The notes below the pieces were generated by a model. That model saw only the letters and a program-made list of their open reading frames with translations. It had not been told where the DNA came from and made no database searches. A stretch of DNA of 13,130 bases from Acidimicrobiia bacterium. GTDB lineage: Bacteria > Actinomycetota > Acidimicrobiia > Acidimicrobiales > Ilumatobacteraceae. Position 1 is the stretch's first letter. Each line of letters opens with the position of its first letter. Both the position numbers and the translations under genes were made by a program. The stretch lies in contig JAUHYJ010000033.1 in NCBI GenBank assembly GCA_030425785.1, positions 1 through 13,130 of the forward strand. The letters run 5' to 3'. Shown here in pieces: positions 6,184 through 12,763 of this stretch.

Positions 6184-7106
6184 CGGGCACCGCCGCGGGC
6201 GTTGTCGTCGCTCGTCGCGGTGCGCGGCGTCGCGGTGGCGAGGTCGGCGAGCAGCGCCTCGGCGACCTGCTTGCCGAGTTGGTCGCAGGCCTTCGGGCTG
6301 TCGCCGGAATACAGCCTGCGGTCGACGTGCGTCGTACCGTCCGCCTTGTCGTTGACGATCCGGATGCCGTGCGCTTCGAGTCGTTCGCACTGCAGCCACG
6401 GCAGGTGGCCGGGCAGGTAGCCGAGTGACGGAGAACGCTGGTCGAGGCTGTCGGGGAACGCGGCCATGTCGTAGCCGGCGTAGGGGTGCGGGCCCTCGTG
6501 GTCGATCGTGGCAGCCAGCATCGCTGCGGGGCCGTGGCAGACCGCGACGAGATAGCGGTCGGACGCCTCGACCCATCGAATCAGTGCGCCGACGTTCGGG
6601 TCCTCGGGCAGTCCGACCATCGCACCGTGGCCGCCGGGGAGGAACAGCGCCACGTACGGCGAGTCGTCGTCGAGTGCACCCTGGTCGATCAGATCCCGCA
6701 ACGACAACGGTCGGTCGAACGCGGCTCGGTGATCCGACAGAAACCGGAGCACCGCCTCGTCCTTGCTCGGCACCGACCATTCCTCGATGACTGCCGGCGC
6801 GCCCGTCGGTGTCACGACGTCGAAGTCGAAACCGGCTGCGCCGAGATGCATCAGTGGGACGGCCGTCTCCTGGGCGTTCTGCCCGGTCGAGAACAGGGCA
6901 CCGTTGGTCATCTCGAAGTAGCGGTCTTCCGTGCACAGCACGAGGATCTTCTGGTCGCCGTCATCTGCCCGACCGGCGAAGTCGACCGGCTCGAAGCCAC
7001 TCTTCTTCGCCACGCCGAGCAGGCGTCCGAGCGGCGACGGGATGTAGCCCCGACCGGTCTCGTCCGGGGTGGGCGCCATGCCGACGAGTCGCTTCATCGG
7101 ATTCAT
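6180..7106 (-). CDS. hchA: HchA / Hsp31-type DJ-1 superfamily protein (putative glyoxalase III / chaperone)
   Basis: A 308-residue protein matching Hsp31 (HchA) nearly end to end: KILVLCTEDRYFEMTNGALF at 53-72, then FSTG, FLPGGHGAMVGLPED at 155-169, the nucleophile elbow VAVCHGPAA with Cys190-His191, AAFPD with Asp219, LGYLPGHLPW, and GDSPKACDQLGK near the end. Cys, His and Asp agree with the catalytic triad. In E. coli Hsp31 is a holding chaperone with methylglyoxalase (glyoxalase III) activity; its reported deglycase activity is disputed. Two histidines I recall as metal ligands of the E. coli protein are not conserved: the NHPIET region reads QNAQET and the PHKDE region reads PSKDE. ATG 7106 is preceded by AGGAG at 9 bp. 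The first 50 residues are a normal Hsp31-like N-terminal extension. It overlaps the SDR gene by 4 bp, suggesting a joint role in carbonyl stress. Confidence 0.92.
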   Translation of the reverse strand: MNPMKRLVGMAPTPDETGRGYIPSPLGRLLGVAKKSGFEPVDFAGRADDGDQKILVLCTEDRYFEMTNGALFSTGQNAQETAVPLMHLGAAGFDFDVVTPTGAPAVIEEWSVPSKDEAVLRFLSDHRAAFDRPLSLRDLIDQGALDDDSPYVALFLPGGHGAMVGLPEDPNVGALIRWVEASDRYLVAVCHGPAAMLAATIDHEGPHPYAGYDMAAFPDSLDQRSPSLGYLPGHLPWLQCERLEAHGIRIVNDKADGTTHVDRRLYSGDSPKACDQLGKQVAEALLADLATATPRTATSDDNARGGAR

Positions 7107-7115
7107 GTGGGAGTA

Positions 7116-7120
7116 CTCCT
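7116..7120 (-). promoter_or_regulatory. Ribosome binding site of hchA
   Basis: AGGAG on the minus strand, 9 bp before ATG 7106. It supports this start rather than the internal ATG three codons later. Confidence 0.7.
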
Positions 7121-7244
7121 GACTCGAGCGGTGGCCGGCGAGGGAGCCGATCCGACTCCGATCGAGTATGCGCGCCGTGACACGTGCACCGACTTGCCGA
7201 ACCCGCCAATCGGCTTGCCCGACACGTCAATCTCCGTGGCGAAT

Positions 7245-7268
7245 GGTCGCGCCCGGTCGCGCCCGGTC
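7245..7268. repeat. Tandem 10-bp repeat, 2.4 copies
   Basis: The unit GGTCGCGCCC occurs at 7245-7254 and 7255-7264, followed by GGTC at 7265-7268. It lies in the 174-bp gap between the AraC-type regulator gene and hchA, about 12 bp past the regulator's stop. It could be a slippage product or part of a binding region for the hchA promoter. No clear promoter hexamers were seen in this gap. Confidence 0.6.
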
Positions 7269-7280
7269 ACGAGAGACGCC

Positions 7281-8297
7281 TCAGGAGCGCGCGTCGGCGG
7301 CACGAACCTCGGACCGCCACGATTCGGGGGTCGTGCCGGTCCAGCGGTGGAAGGCGCGGAACAGCGAGTTCGGGTCGGCGAACCCGAGCAGGAAGCCGAT
7401 CTCGGTGGCGTTCAGCTCCGTCGATGCGAAGTAGTGGCGGGCCAGCCGTTCACGCGTCCCGTTGAGCACATCGAGCCAGCTCGTGCCCTCAGCTGCCAGG
7501 CGCCGCTGGAGCGTCCGGGCACCGATGCCGAGCTCGCTCGCCACGTCACTCATCGCGGAACGCCCACTCGGCAGGAGCACGAACAGCGCTTCCTCCACCT
7601 CCGCCCGGGTCGACCGGAACTCGCCGGCCTCGACCGCCCGACGCCGGAGACCGGGCTGGAAGGTCTCCCACATCTCGTCGTTGCGGGTGAGGAACGGACG
7701 CCGGGCATCGAACGCGCTGAACGCGACCTCGTAGGCCTCACCGCCAACCACGTCGCATCCGAAGAACTCGGCACAGTTCCCGAGCTCGTCCACGGGGCCG
7801 ACGACCGTGACGCGTCGCGGCACGATCTCGTGCCGCGTGGCGCGTCTCGCCAACGCCACCATGAACGCGAGCTGCGACAAGCCGAGCCCCCTCGCCACGT
7901 CCGGGCGATGCTTGCACCGGTATCGAGCGACCGTCTCGGCAGCGGTGACCTCGACGTCGAGCAGGAACGGGCCCACGAGTTGCATGTGCTCGCCGAGTCG
8001 GGTCAGCGCGGTCGTGAGGTCGGGCGAGCAGATCGCTGCGAAGTAGGCGGCGTCGAACAACTCGGCCGATACCACTCCGCCGGCACGAACCGCGACCTCG
8101 GGGCCGCCTGCCTCGGCCTCGGTTGCATCGAAGAGGTCGTAGAAGTCGTCGACGGAGATCCATGAGCCGGCGCCGTCGAACAGGTTCGATGGCTGTCCCG
8201 CCCGCCGGAGCACCGCTCGGACATCGACGTCGAGGTCGCGCAGCACGACACGCCACGGCTGGCCGACGTACACCGGCTTGTCGTGATCTCGCCGCAT
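7281..8297 (-). CDS. AraC-family transcriptional regulator (arabinose-binding-like N-terminal domain)
   Basis: A 338-residue regulator. The C-terminal 90 residues (249-338) are a double helix-turn-helix AraC domain: first HTH around VASELGIGARTLQRRL, second around IGFLLGFADPNSLFRAFHRW, ending with the typical TGTTPESWR. The N-terminal part to about residue 200 fits the ligand-binding domain of the AraC subgroup that includes OruR-like proteins, with the characteristic stretches RAGQPSNLF, then FFGCDVVGGEAYEVAFSAFD near 200-220. ATG 8297 was chosen because it gives the usual subgroup length and lies a few bases after a G-rich stretch (GGGGGTG); the frame stays open to 8579 but that extension is Arg/Pro-rich and unlike a protein of this family. 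The gene is 174 bp upstream of hchA on the same strand, so control of hchA-SDR is plausible but unproven. The ligand is unknown. Confidence 0.9.
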   Translation of the reverse strand: MRRDHDKPVYVGQPWRVVLRDLDVDVRAVLRRAGQPSNLFDGAGSWISVDDFYDLFDATEAEAGGPEVAVRAGGVVSAELFDAAYFAAICSPDLTTALTRLGEHMQLVGPFLLDVEVTAAETVARYRCKHRPDVARGLGLSQLAFMVALARRATRHEIVPRRVTVVGPVDELGNCAEFFGCDVVGGEAYEVAFSAFDARRPFLTRNDEMWETFQPGLRRRAVEAGEFRSTRAEVEEALFVLLPSGRSAMSDVASELGIGARTLQRRLAAEGTSWLDVLNGTRERLARHYFASTELNATEIGFLLGFADPNSLFRAFHRWTGTTPESWRSEVRAADARS

Positions 8298-8668
8298 GAG
8301 CACCCCCAAGATGCGCGGTTCTGGGCGAACCGTTCCAGCGTAGGCACGAGCCGGGTCACGCTGCGACGCTGCGCCGCGCGCGCTGCCTCCGATGACGGTC
8401 GCGACTGGGCAGCGAGGATGCACGCCCAGCGACGAAGCGAACCTCGTCGGGGGAACGGCACGTGCGAGCGGGCCCCGTCGCGTCCGGTCGAACGACACCC
8501 GCCGGCGCGTCGTGCCGAGCGGTTGGCGTCGGTGTGCACCACACGGCACGTCCGGAGCGGGTCCGCGGGCCGTCACCATGGCACCGGCAGCGCCACGCGG
8601 GCGGGCACGTGGCCGAGATGACGGGTTGACGCGACGGGACGAGGTGACGAGTGATCCCGTCGACGGGC
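8298..8668. other. Intergenic stretch, 371 bp, no convincing gene
   Basis: Lies between the AraC-type regulator start and the flgL stop. Frames open here translate to Arg/Pro/Ala-rich shadows without a Shine-Dalgarno or domain pattern. It must hold the promoter of the regulator gene; TACGCT occurs on the minus strand about 50 bp before that start, but I find no matching -35. A hairpin candidate lies at the flgL end. No mobile-element or tRNA signs. Confidence 0.6.
8632..8662 (-). terminator. Possible hairpin after flgL
   Basis: CGACGGGA (8632-8639) pairs with TCCCGTCG (8655-8662) over a 15-base loop, just past the flgL stop at 8669-8671. An overlapping 12-bp self-complementary CCCGTCGACGGG (8656-8667) offers an alternative fold. 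No T-tract follows. It is placed where the terminator of the flgN-flgK-flgL operon would be expected. Confidence 0.35.
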
Positions 8669-9556
8669 TCAGCGGAGGTAGTCGACGAGCGACGGTGGGA
8701 TCACCTTGCTCGCCGCCTGCAACGCCGCGGTGTACGCGTTCTCGCCCGTCTTCACGTTGATGAGGGCTTCCGCGAGGTCGGCGTCCTCGATCTGCGAGAG
8801 CGTCTCGCGCATGGTCACCTCGTCGGCCGACAACCGAGCGGAGATGTCCGCGAGCCGTGAGCTGCGGGCGCCGACCTGCGCCGCCGCCGACGCCATCGTC
8901 GCACGGGCGGCATCGGCGTGCTCGTGCTCGATCGCCAGCGCCGCCATGTCGCCGTTGCGGATGGCCGTGGAGAGCCGGTCGAGGATGGCGAAGACGTCGC
9001 CTTCGGGCGAACTCGGGTCGCCGAACACCGCCGGGCCGGTCAGGCTGACCTCGAGGGTCGTCCCCGGACCGATCTCGCGGACGACCGCGGCGTCGTTGCC
9101 GACGTAGGCACCGGTCGACGAGTACGCATCGCCGGCCGCGGTGCCGTTGAACACGGGGCGGTCGAGGTACTCGGTGTTCGCGAGTGCCAGCAGCTGGTCG
9201 CGCAGGTGGCCCACCTCGTCGGCGAGCGCGTCACGGGTCGAGCCGACGGCGGCGCCGTCGTTGCCGGCGCGCACGGCGATCTCCTTGACCCGGCTCATCA
9301 GATCGAGGCCGCTGACGAGCGCGGTGTCGGCCGTGGCGAGCCAGCTGTCGCTGTCGTTCGCGACGCGCTGGTACTGCTCGGTGCGGCGGAGGTGGCTCCG
9401 GATCTTCATGGCCGAGGTCGCGCCGGTCGGGTCGTCGGACACCTTCCGGATCACGCGACCGCTGGCGAGTTCGGTCTGGTTCTGCTGCAGCCGCTCGAGC
9501 GACCGGTTGAGGTCGCTGAGGGTCGAGTTCATCACCATCGAGTTGGTCACGCGCAC
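8669..9556 (-). CDS. flgL: FlgL, hook-filament junction protein (HAP3)
   Basis: A 295-residue protein, the usual FlgL length. The N-terminal coiled-coil segment is canonical: MRVTNSMVMNSTLSDLNRSL, then SGRVIRKVSDDPTGA near 33-47, the flagellin-like SDDP hallmark. The C-terminus (LIVKTG-like LINVKTGENAYTAALQAASK) is the matching helix that packs with it in the D0/D1 bundle. FlgL sits between FlgK and flagellin at the base of the filament and is exported by the flagellar type III apparatus without a cleaved signal. The start is GTG at 9556, with AAGGGAG 7 bp upstream; an ATG at 9561 is out of frame. It is the last gene of flgN-flgK-flgL, 46 bp after flgK. SDDP hallmark proteins can be flagellin itself, but the size, N-terminus and neighbour argue for FlgL. 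Confidence 0.93.
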   Translation of the reverse strand: MRVTNSMVMNSTLSDLNRSLERLQQNQTELASGRVIRKVSDDPTGATSAMKIRSHLRRTEQYQRVANDSDSWLATADTALVSGLDLMSRVKEIAVRAGNDGAAVGSTRDALADEVGHLRDQLLALANTEYLDRPVFNGTAAGDAYSSTGAYVGNDAAVVREIGPGTTLEVSLTGPAVFGDPSSPEGDVFAILDRLSTAIRNGDMAALAIEHEHADAARATMASAAAQVGARSSRLADISARLSADEVTMRETLSQIEDADLAEALINVKTGENAYTAALQAASKVIPPSLVDYLR

Positions 9557-9563
9557 GGCATCG

Positions 9564-9570
9564 CTCCCTT
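9564..9570 (-). promoter_or_regulatory. Ribosome binding site of flgL
   Basis: AAGGGAG on the minus strand, 7 bp before the GTG start at 9556. It decides the GTG start, which yields the standard FlgL N-terminus MRVTNSM. Confidence 0.65.
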
Positions 9571-9602
9571 CACCATCGCTCCTGTCATCATCAGCGAAGC
9601 GC

Positions 9603-10979
9603 TCATCGTCCGACCACGCCGGTGCGTTCGATCAGGAAGCCGAGCAGCTCATCGATCGTGGTCAGGACCCGCGCCGACGCCTCGTAGGCGCGCTGCGAGG
9701 CGAGCAGGTTGGCCATCTCCTCATCGAGGCTGACGCCCGCGACGGACTCGGTGGCCATCTCGGCGGCCTGGGTGACATCGCTCTGGATGCGTTCGCGGCG
9801 ATCCGCCGCCCGCACCTCGACGCCGAGCTGGCCGACCATCGTGCGGTACTTGTCGCCGGCGCCTCCCGACTGGTTCACGAGGCCGGCGAGCGCGCGGGCC
9901 TGCTCGGCGTCGAACGGACCGGGTGCGGTCGGGCCCGGCAGGACCGGCGCACCGGCGGCGATGTGGGCGGGCTGGCCGTCGACGTCGGCCGACAGCGCGA
10001 TCGACGACGCGGTCACACCGGTCGGTTCGAAGAAGTTCCAGCCCGTGGCACCGTTCTGGTCGTAGCCGGCCGAGTGCAGCGCATTGACGTCGGCGACGAG
10101 CGTCGCCGCGACGTCGTCGAGCGCGGCGCGGTAGCGGGGGACGACGTCGTTGATCGTCTGGTTCAGCGATGCGGCGCGGCTCGCCGGCGCGGCGACCGCG
10201 TTGCCGTCCGAGGCCCAACGGAGCTCGCCGCCGGCGCCGTCGACGCGTTGCACGATCGTGCCGCTGACCAGGCTCCGGCCGCCGATCGAGACGTCGATCT
10301 GCCCGCCGATGCCGGGGCGACCGACGGCGCCGGTCAGCTCGGCCAGCTCGCGCAGGACGCGATCGCGCTGGTCGGCGAGATCGTGGGTGGCCTCGCTGTC
10401 GCCGGAGATCGCCGCGTTCAGCTGGGCGATCCGGTCGGCGAGATCGTTGACGTCCACCGAGAGCGCGATGACCGCGTCACGCGCGGTCGTCTCGATCTGC
10501 TCGAGGTCGGTGGCCGCACCGCGCAGGCTGTCGACGAGGGTCTGACCCCGCTCGAGCACTTGCGTCCGGCTGGCGAGATCGGTCGGCAGCGACGCGAGGT
10601 CGGACCAGCCCGACCAGAACTCGTCGAGCACGGCGGCGATGCCCTGCTCGGACGGTTCGGGGAACGCCGCTTCGACGCGTCCGAGATCGGCAGCGAGGCG
10701 TTCGGCGCCGGCCAGACGGGCGCTCTCGCGGACGAGGCCGTCCTCGGCGAGCTGGTCGACCACACGGGTCACCGAGATCGCGTCGACGCCGCCCACCCGC
10801 TGGGTCGATCCGGCGAACACGGCCGCGGCGCCGGCCGAACCAGCCGCCTGCAGCTCGACCCGCTGGCGGTGATAGCCGGGCGTCGCCTGGTTGGCGATGT
10901 TGTGCGCGGTCGTGTCGAGCACGCGGCGCTGTGCGGTCATGCCCGACAGCGCGGTGTACAGCCCGGAGATGTTCGGCAT
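9603..10979 (-). CDS. flgK: FlgK, hook-associated protein 1 (HAP1)
   Basis: A 458-residue protein. The start MPNISGLYTALSGM and the following HNIANQATPGYHRQ (near 26-39) are the rod/hook/HAP family N-terminal motif. The central region has the FlgK pattern around IAQLNAAISGD and DLADQRDRVLRELAEL (about 205-235). The C-terminus SLDEEMANLLASQRAYEASARVLTTIDELLGFLI is the hallmark D0 helix. FlgK caps the hook and connects it, through FlgL, to the filament. ATG 10979 shares one base with the upstream flgN stop (TGATG), so translation is coupled. It is shorter than the roughly 550 residues of Salmonella FlgK, consistent with a smaller variable surface domain rather than a deletion. A longer frame reaching 11444 is a shadow across flgN. 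Confidence 0.95.
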   Translation of the reverse strand: MPNISGLYTALSGMTAQRRVLDTTAHNIANQATPGYHRQRVELQAAGSAGAAAVFAGSTQRVGGVDAISVTRVVDQLAEDGLVRESARLAGAERLAADLGRVEAAFPEPSEQGIAAVLDEFWSGWSDLASLPTDLASRTQVLERGQTLVDSLRGAATDLEQIETTARDAVIALSVDVNDLADRIAQLNAAISGDSEATHDLADQRDRVLRELAELTGAVGRPGIGGQIDVSIGGRSLVSGTIVQRVDGAGGELRWASDGNAVAAPASRAASLNQTINDVVPRYRAALDDVAATLVADVNALHSAGYDQNGATGWNFFEPTGVTASSIALSADVDGQPAHIAAGAPVLPGPTAPGPFDAEQARALAGLVNQSGGAGDKYRTMVGQLGVEVRAADRRERIQSDVTQAAEMATESVAGVSLDEEMANLLASQRAYEASARVLTTIDELLGFLIERTGVVGR

Positions 10980-11476
10980 CAGCCGGTCCGATCGAGTCGC
11001 TGCGTGGGCACCCGGATCCGGTCCGAGGCACCCGTCGGGTCGTACGTGTCGTTGGCGTCGTGCAGGTCGCCGCCGAGCGTGCGCAGGACGTCGGCCGTCG
11101 CGGCGACGCCGCGGCGGGTCAGCTCGCGGTTCTCGGTGGACAGCTCCGCCATCTCTTGGTGCAGGCCGACCAGCTGCTGGCGGGTCGTCCGCCACGAGCT
11201 GGCGTACGGCTCCTCGGCGGCCTCGATCAACTCCGAGAGGCTGGCGTCGTCGTGGAGGCCGAGCACTCGGCTCACGCGACGGGACACGGGGATGCGCTCT
11301 GCCTCGGCGCGCCGGATGTCGTCGATGATGTGCTCGACGTTCTCGCTGACCATGGGCAGCCAGCGCAGGCGCTGGTTCAGCAGCACCAGCTGCTGGATCT
11401 CGAGCGCGCACACCAACTGTTCCATCTGCTCGCGCAGCAGCCACAGGTGGCGGGAGAGCTGATCACGGTCGTTCAC
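10979..11476 (-). CDS. flgN: FlgN-like flagellar export chaperone
   Basis: A 165-residue, mostly helical protein directly upstream of flgK. The beginning VNDRDQLSRHLWLLREQMEQ leads into a long amphipathic helix (LVCALEIQQLVLLNQRLRWL) and then VSENVEHIIDDIRRAEAER, which fits the FlgN fold of long antiparallel helices. A further helix around QQLVGLHQEMAELSTENREL is predicted coiled coil, and RRGVAATADVLRTLGG matches the C-terminal part that binds FlgK/FlgL. FlgN keeps these substrates soluble and delivers them to FlhA. Position (before flgK-flgL, one-base overlap) supports the call more than the sequence, since this family is poorly conserved. GTG 11476 was chosen for helix start and length; it lacks a clear Shine-Dalgarno. 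Alternatives are GTG 11560, with an Arg-rich extension, and ATG 11425. Confidence 0.8.
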   Translation of the reverse strand: MNDRDQLSRHLWLLREQMEQLVCALEIQQLVLLNQRLRWLPMVSENVEHIIDDIRRAEAERIPVSRRVSRVLGLHDDASLSELIEAAEEPYASSWRTTRQQLVGLHQEMAELSTENRELTRRGVAATADVLRTLGGDLHDANDTYDPTGASDRIRVPTQRLDRTG

Positions 11477-11504
11477 CCGGGGAACCGTCCGGTGCCGGCT
11501 CTCG

Positions 11505-11546
11505 CGTGCACGCAGGTGGCCGATGGTCGGACGTCCTGCTTGCACG
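11505..11546. promoter_or_regulatory. 12-bp imperfect inverted repeat between divergent flgN and flbD operons
   Basis: CGTGCACGCAGG (11505-11516) and CCTGCTTGCACG (11535-11546) are reverse complements with one mismatch, separated by 18 bp, so their centres are 30 bp apart, about three helical turns. It lies in the 148-bp region from which both flagellar operons must be transcribed if flgN starts at 11476. This is the layout of a shared operator, but no known factor's site is recognised. Confidence 0.4.
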
Positions 11547-11578
11547 TCCCTGCGGACCACGGACCGTTGTGGTCACGC

Positions 11579-11603
11579 CCGCCGAGCACCCCCCGCTCGG
11601 CGG
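11579..11603 (+). promoter_or_regulatory. GC-rich hairpin upstream of flbD
   Basis: CCGCCGAGC (11579-11587) pairs with GCTCGGCGG (11595-11603) around a 7-base loop, ending 21 bp before the flbD GTG. In the flbD leader it could affect translation or act as an attenuator; no T-tract follows. Chance formation in this GC-rich region cannot be excluded. Confidence 0.4.
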
Positions 11604-11624
11604 CCGACGAGCGCGAGAACCAAC

Positions 11625-11984
11625 GTGATCCCACTGACCAGACTCCGACACAGCGAGCGGTTCTACCTGAACCCCGACCTGCTCGAACGCGTCGACACGC
11701 ACGTCGACACGGTGATCCGCCTGACCGACGGCACGGAGTACATCGTCGTCGAGTCGGGCGCCGAGATCGCCCGCCGCGTCATCGAGTTCCGCGCCCAGGT
11801 CCTGGCCGTCGCGTCGTTGCTGCAGTCGGGCACGGTCCCGACGACCGAGTCTCCGGTCGACACGACCGCGGACACGGGCCCGGACACCGACTCGGAAGGT
11901 GCGGCCGGCGCACGCGCCGAGCTGAACGCGGTCGAGGAGCACCTCTCGTCCGCCTGGCAGCCGGCTGATGGAGCGGTTCGATGA
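11625..11984 (+). CDS. flbD: FlbD family flagellar protein with long acidic tail
   Basis: A 119-residue protein. Residues 1 to about 65 are a typical small FlbD domain: VIPLTRLRHSERFYLNPDLL, then VDTVIRLTDGTEYIVVES, then helix EIARRVIEFRAQ. FlbD proteins of this short type sit next to motA in many flagellar clusters; their exact role is not established. It is distinct from the Caulobacter NtrC-type FlbD. The start is GTG at 11625, which gives the canonical V/M-IPLTRL beginning; the frame is open to 11523 but that extension is basic and family-atypical. Only a weak purine stretch (GCGAGAAC) precedes it. From about residue 66 there is a Thr/Asp/Glu/Ala tail, making the protein longer than the roughly 60-75 residues usual for the family. 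It overlaps motA by 4 bp (ATGA). Confidence 0.88.
   Translation: MIPLTRLRHSERFYLNPDLLERVDTHVDTVIRLTDGTEYIVVESGAEIARRVIEFRAQVLAVASLLQSGTVPTTESPVDTTADTGPDTDSEGAAGARAELNAVEEHLSSAWQPADGAVR
11970..11973 (+). promoter_or_regulatory. Ribosome binding site of motA
   Basis: GGAG 7 bp before the ATG at 11981, inside the end of flbD. It confirms the start that overlaps the flbD stop. Confidence 0.55.
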
Positions 11985-12763
11985 AGGCGACACCGATCGG
12001 ACTCTTCATCGCCCTGTTCGGGGTGGTCGTCGGCGGCATCTTCAAAGGCGTCAGCCCGATCATCCTCATCACCAACGTTCCTGCGTTGTTCATCGTGATC
12101 GTGGGCGCGCTCGGCGCCACGATGGCGAGCTTCGACATGAAGGACACGACGGGTGTGATCTCGGCGATCATGCGCGCGATGTTCCCCAAGGCCGAGATGG
12201 ACCCGGCCGATCGGCTCACGACCCTCGTGCGGTTCGCCACCAGCGCTCGCCACGACGGCATCCTGTCGCTCGAGTCGCAGATGGCCGATCTCGAGGACCC
12301 GTTCATGAAGAAGGGCCTCCAGCTCGCGATCGACGGCAACGACCCGGATGCCGTCGCCGACGTGATGCGGACCGACATCCGCACCCTGAAGGCCCGCCAC
12401 AAGGTGGCCGCCGACTGGTGCATGGCCTACGGCATCTTCGCCCCGACGTTCGGCATCATCGGCGCCGTCATGGGCCTGATCGCGACGCTCGGGCACCTCG
12501 ATCAGCCCGAACTGCTCGGACACGGCATCTCGGCGGCGTTCGTCGCCACCTTCTGGGGCGTGTTCCTCGCCAACGGCATCATGCTGCCGCTCGCCAACAA
12601 GCTGAAGCGCATGTCGACCGAGGAGGTCGCCGGTCGCGAGATGGTGATGGAGGGCATCCTCGCCATCCAGGGCGGCCAGAACCCACGGGTCATCGAAGAG
12701 ACGCTGCTCACCTACATGCCACCGACCAAGGCTCGCGAGCTGCAGGCGGCGAACGATGGCTAG
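11981..12763 (+). CDS. motA: MotA, flagellar motor stator protein
   Basis: A 260-residue stator subunit of normal length for the MotA/PomA family. Two hydrophobic helices lie at about 5-22 (PIGLFIALFGVVVGGIF) and 28-50, and two more at about 148-170 (FAPTFGIIGAVMGLIATL, with the conserved Pro) and 180-205 (ISAAFVATFWGVFLANGIML). Between helices 2 and 3 is the cytoplasmic domain that touches the rotor protein FliG, with the charged stretch ARHDGILSLESQMADLEDPF and, downstream, KARHKVAADW. The C-terminal part MEGILAIQGGQNPRVIEETL is highly typical. MotA surrounds the MotB dimer and turns ion flow into torque. The start at ATG 11981 overlaps flbD and the gene overlaps motB by 8 bp, a tightly coupled flbD-motA-motB unit. 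Confidence 0.96.
   Translation: MKATPIGLFIALFGVVVGGIFKGVSPIILITNVPALFIVIVGALGATMASFDMKDTTGVISAIMRAMFPKAEMDPADRLTTLVRFATSARHDGILSLESQMADLEDPFMKKGLQLAIDGNDPDAVADVMRTDIRTLKARHKVAADWCMAYGIFAPTFGIIGAVMGLIATLGHLDQPELLGHGISAAFVATFWGVFLANGIMLPLANKLKRMSTEEVAGREMVMEGILAIQGGQNPRVIEETLLTYMPPTKARELQAANDG

Noticed and set aside
7174..7186. ACACGTGCA region upstream of hchA as an operator
   Set aside because: Only the 6-bp core CACGTG is symmetric; flanks do not extend the palindrome, so chance is likely.
6486..8165. Open frame of 559 codons on the plus strand
   Set aside because: Antisense to hchA and the AraC-type regulator. No family pattern; composition typical of a shadow frame.
8297..8579. N-terminal extension of the AraC-type regulator to 8579
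   Set aside because: 94 residues of Arg/Pro-rich sequence outside the family domain; ATG 8297 gives the usual length.
8392..8760. Possible small gene in the gap between the regulator gene and flgL
   Set aside because: Arg/Ser/Pro-rich translation, no Shine-Dalgarno, and it runs into the flgL coding region on the other strand.
9141..11462. Open frame of 773 codons on the plus strand
   Set aside because: Antisense to flgL, flgK and flgN, which are well supported by motifs. The translation is low-complexity and has no recognised domain.
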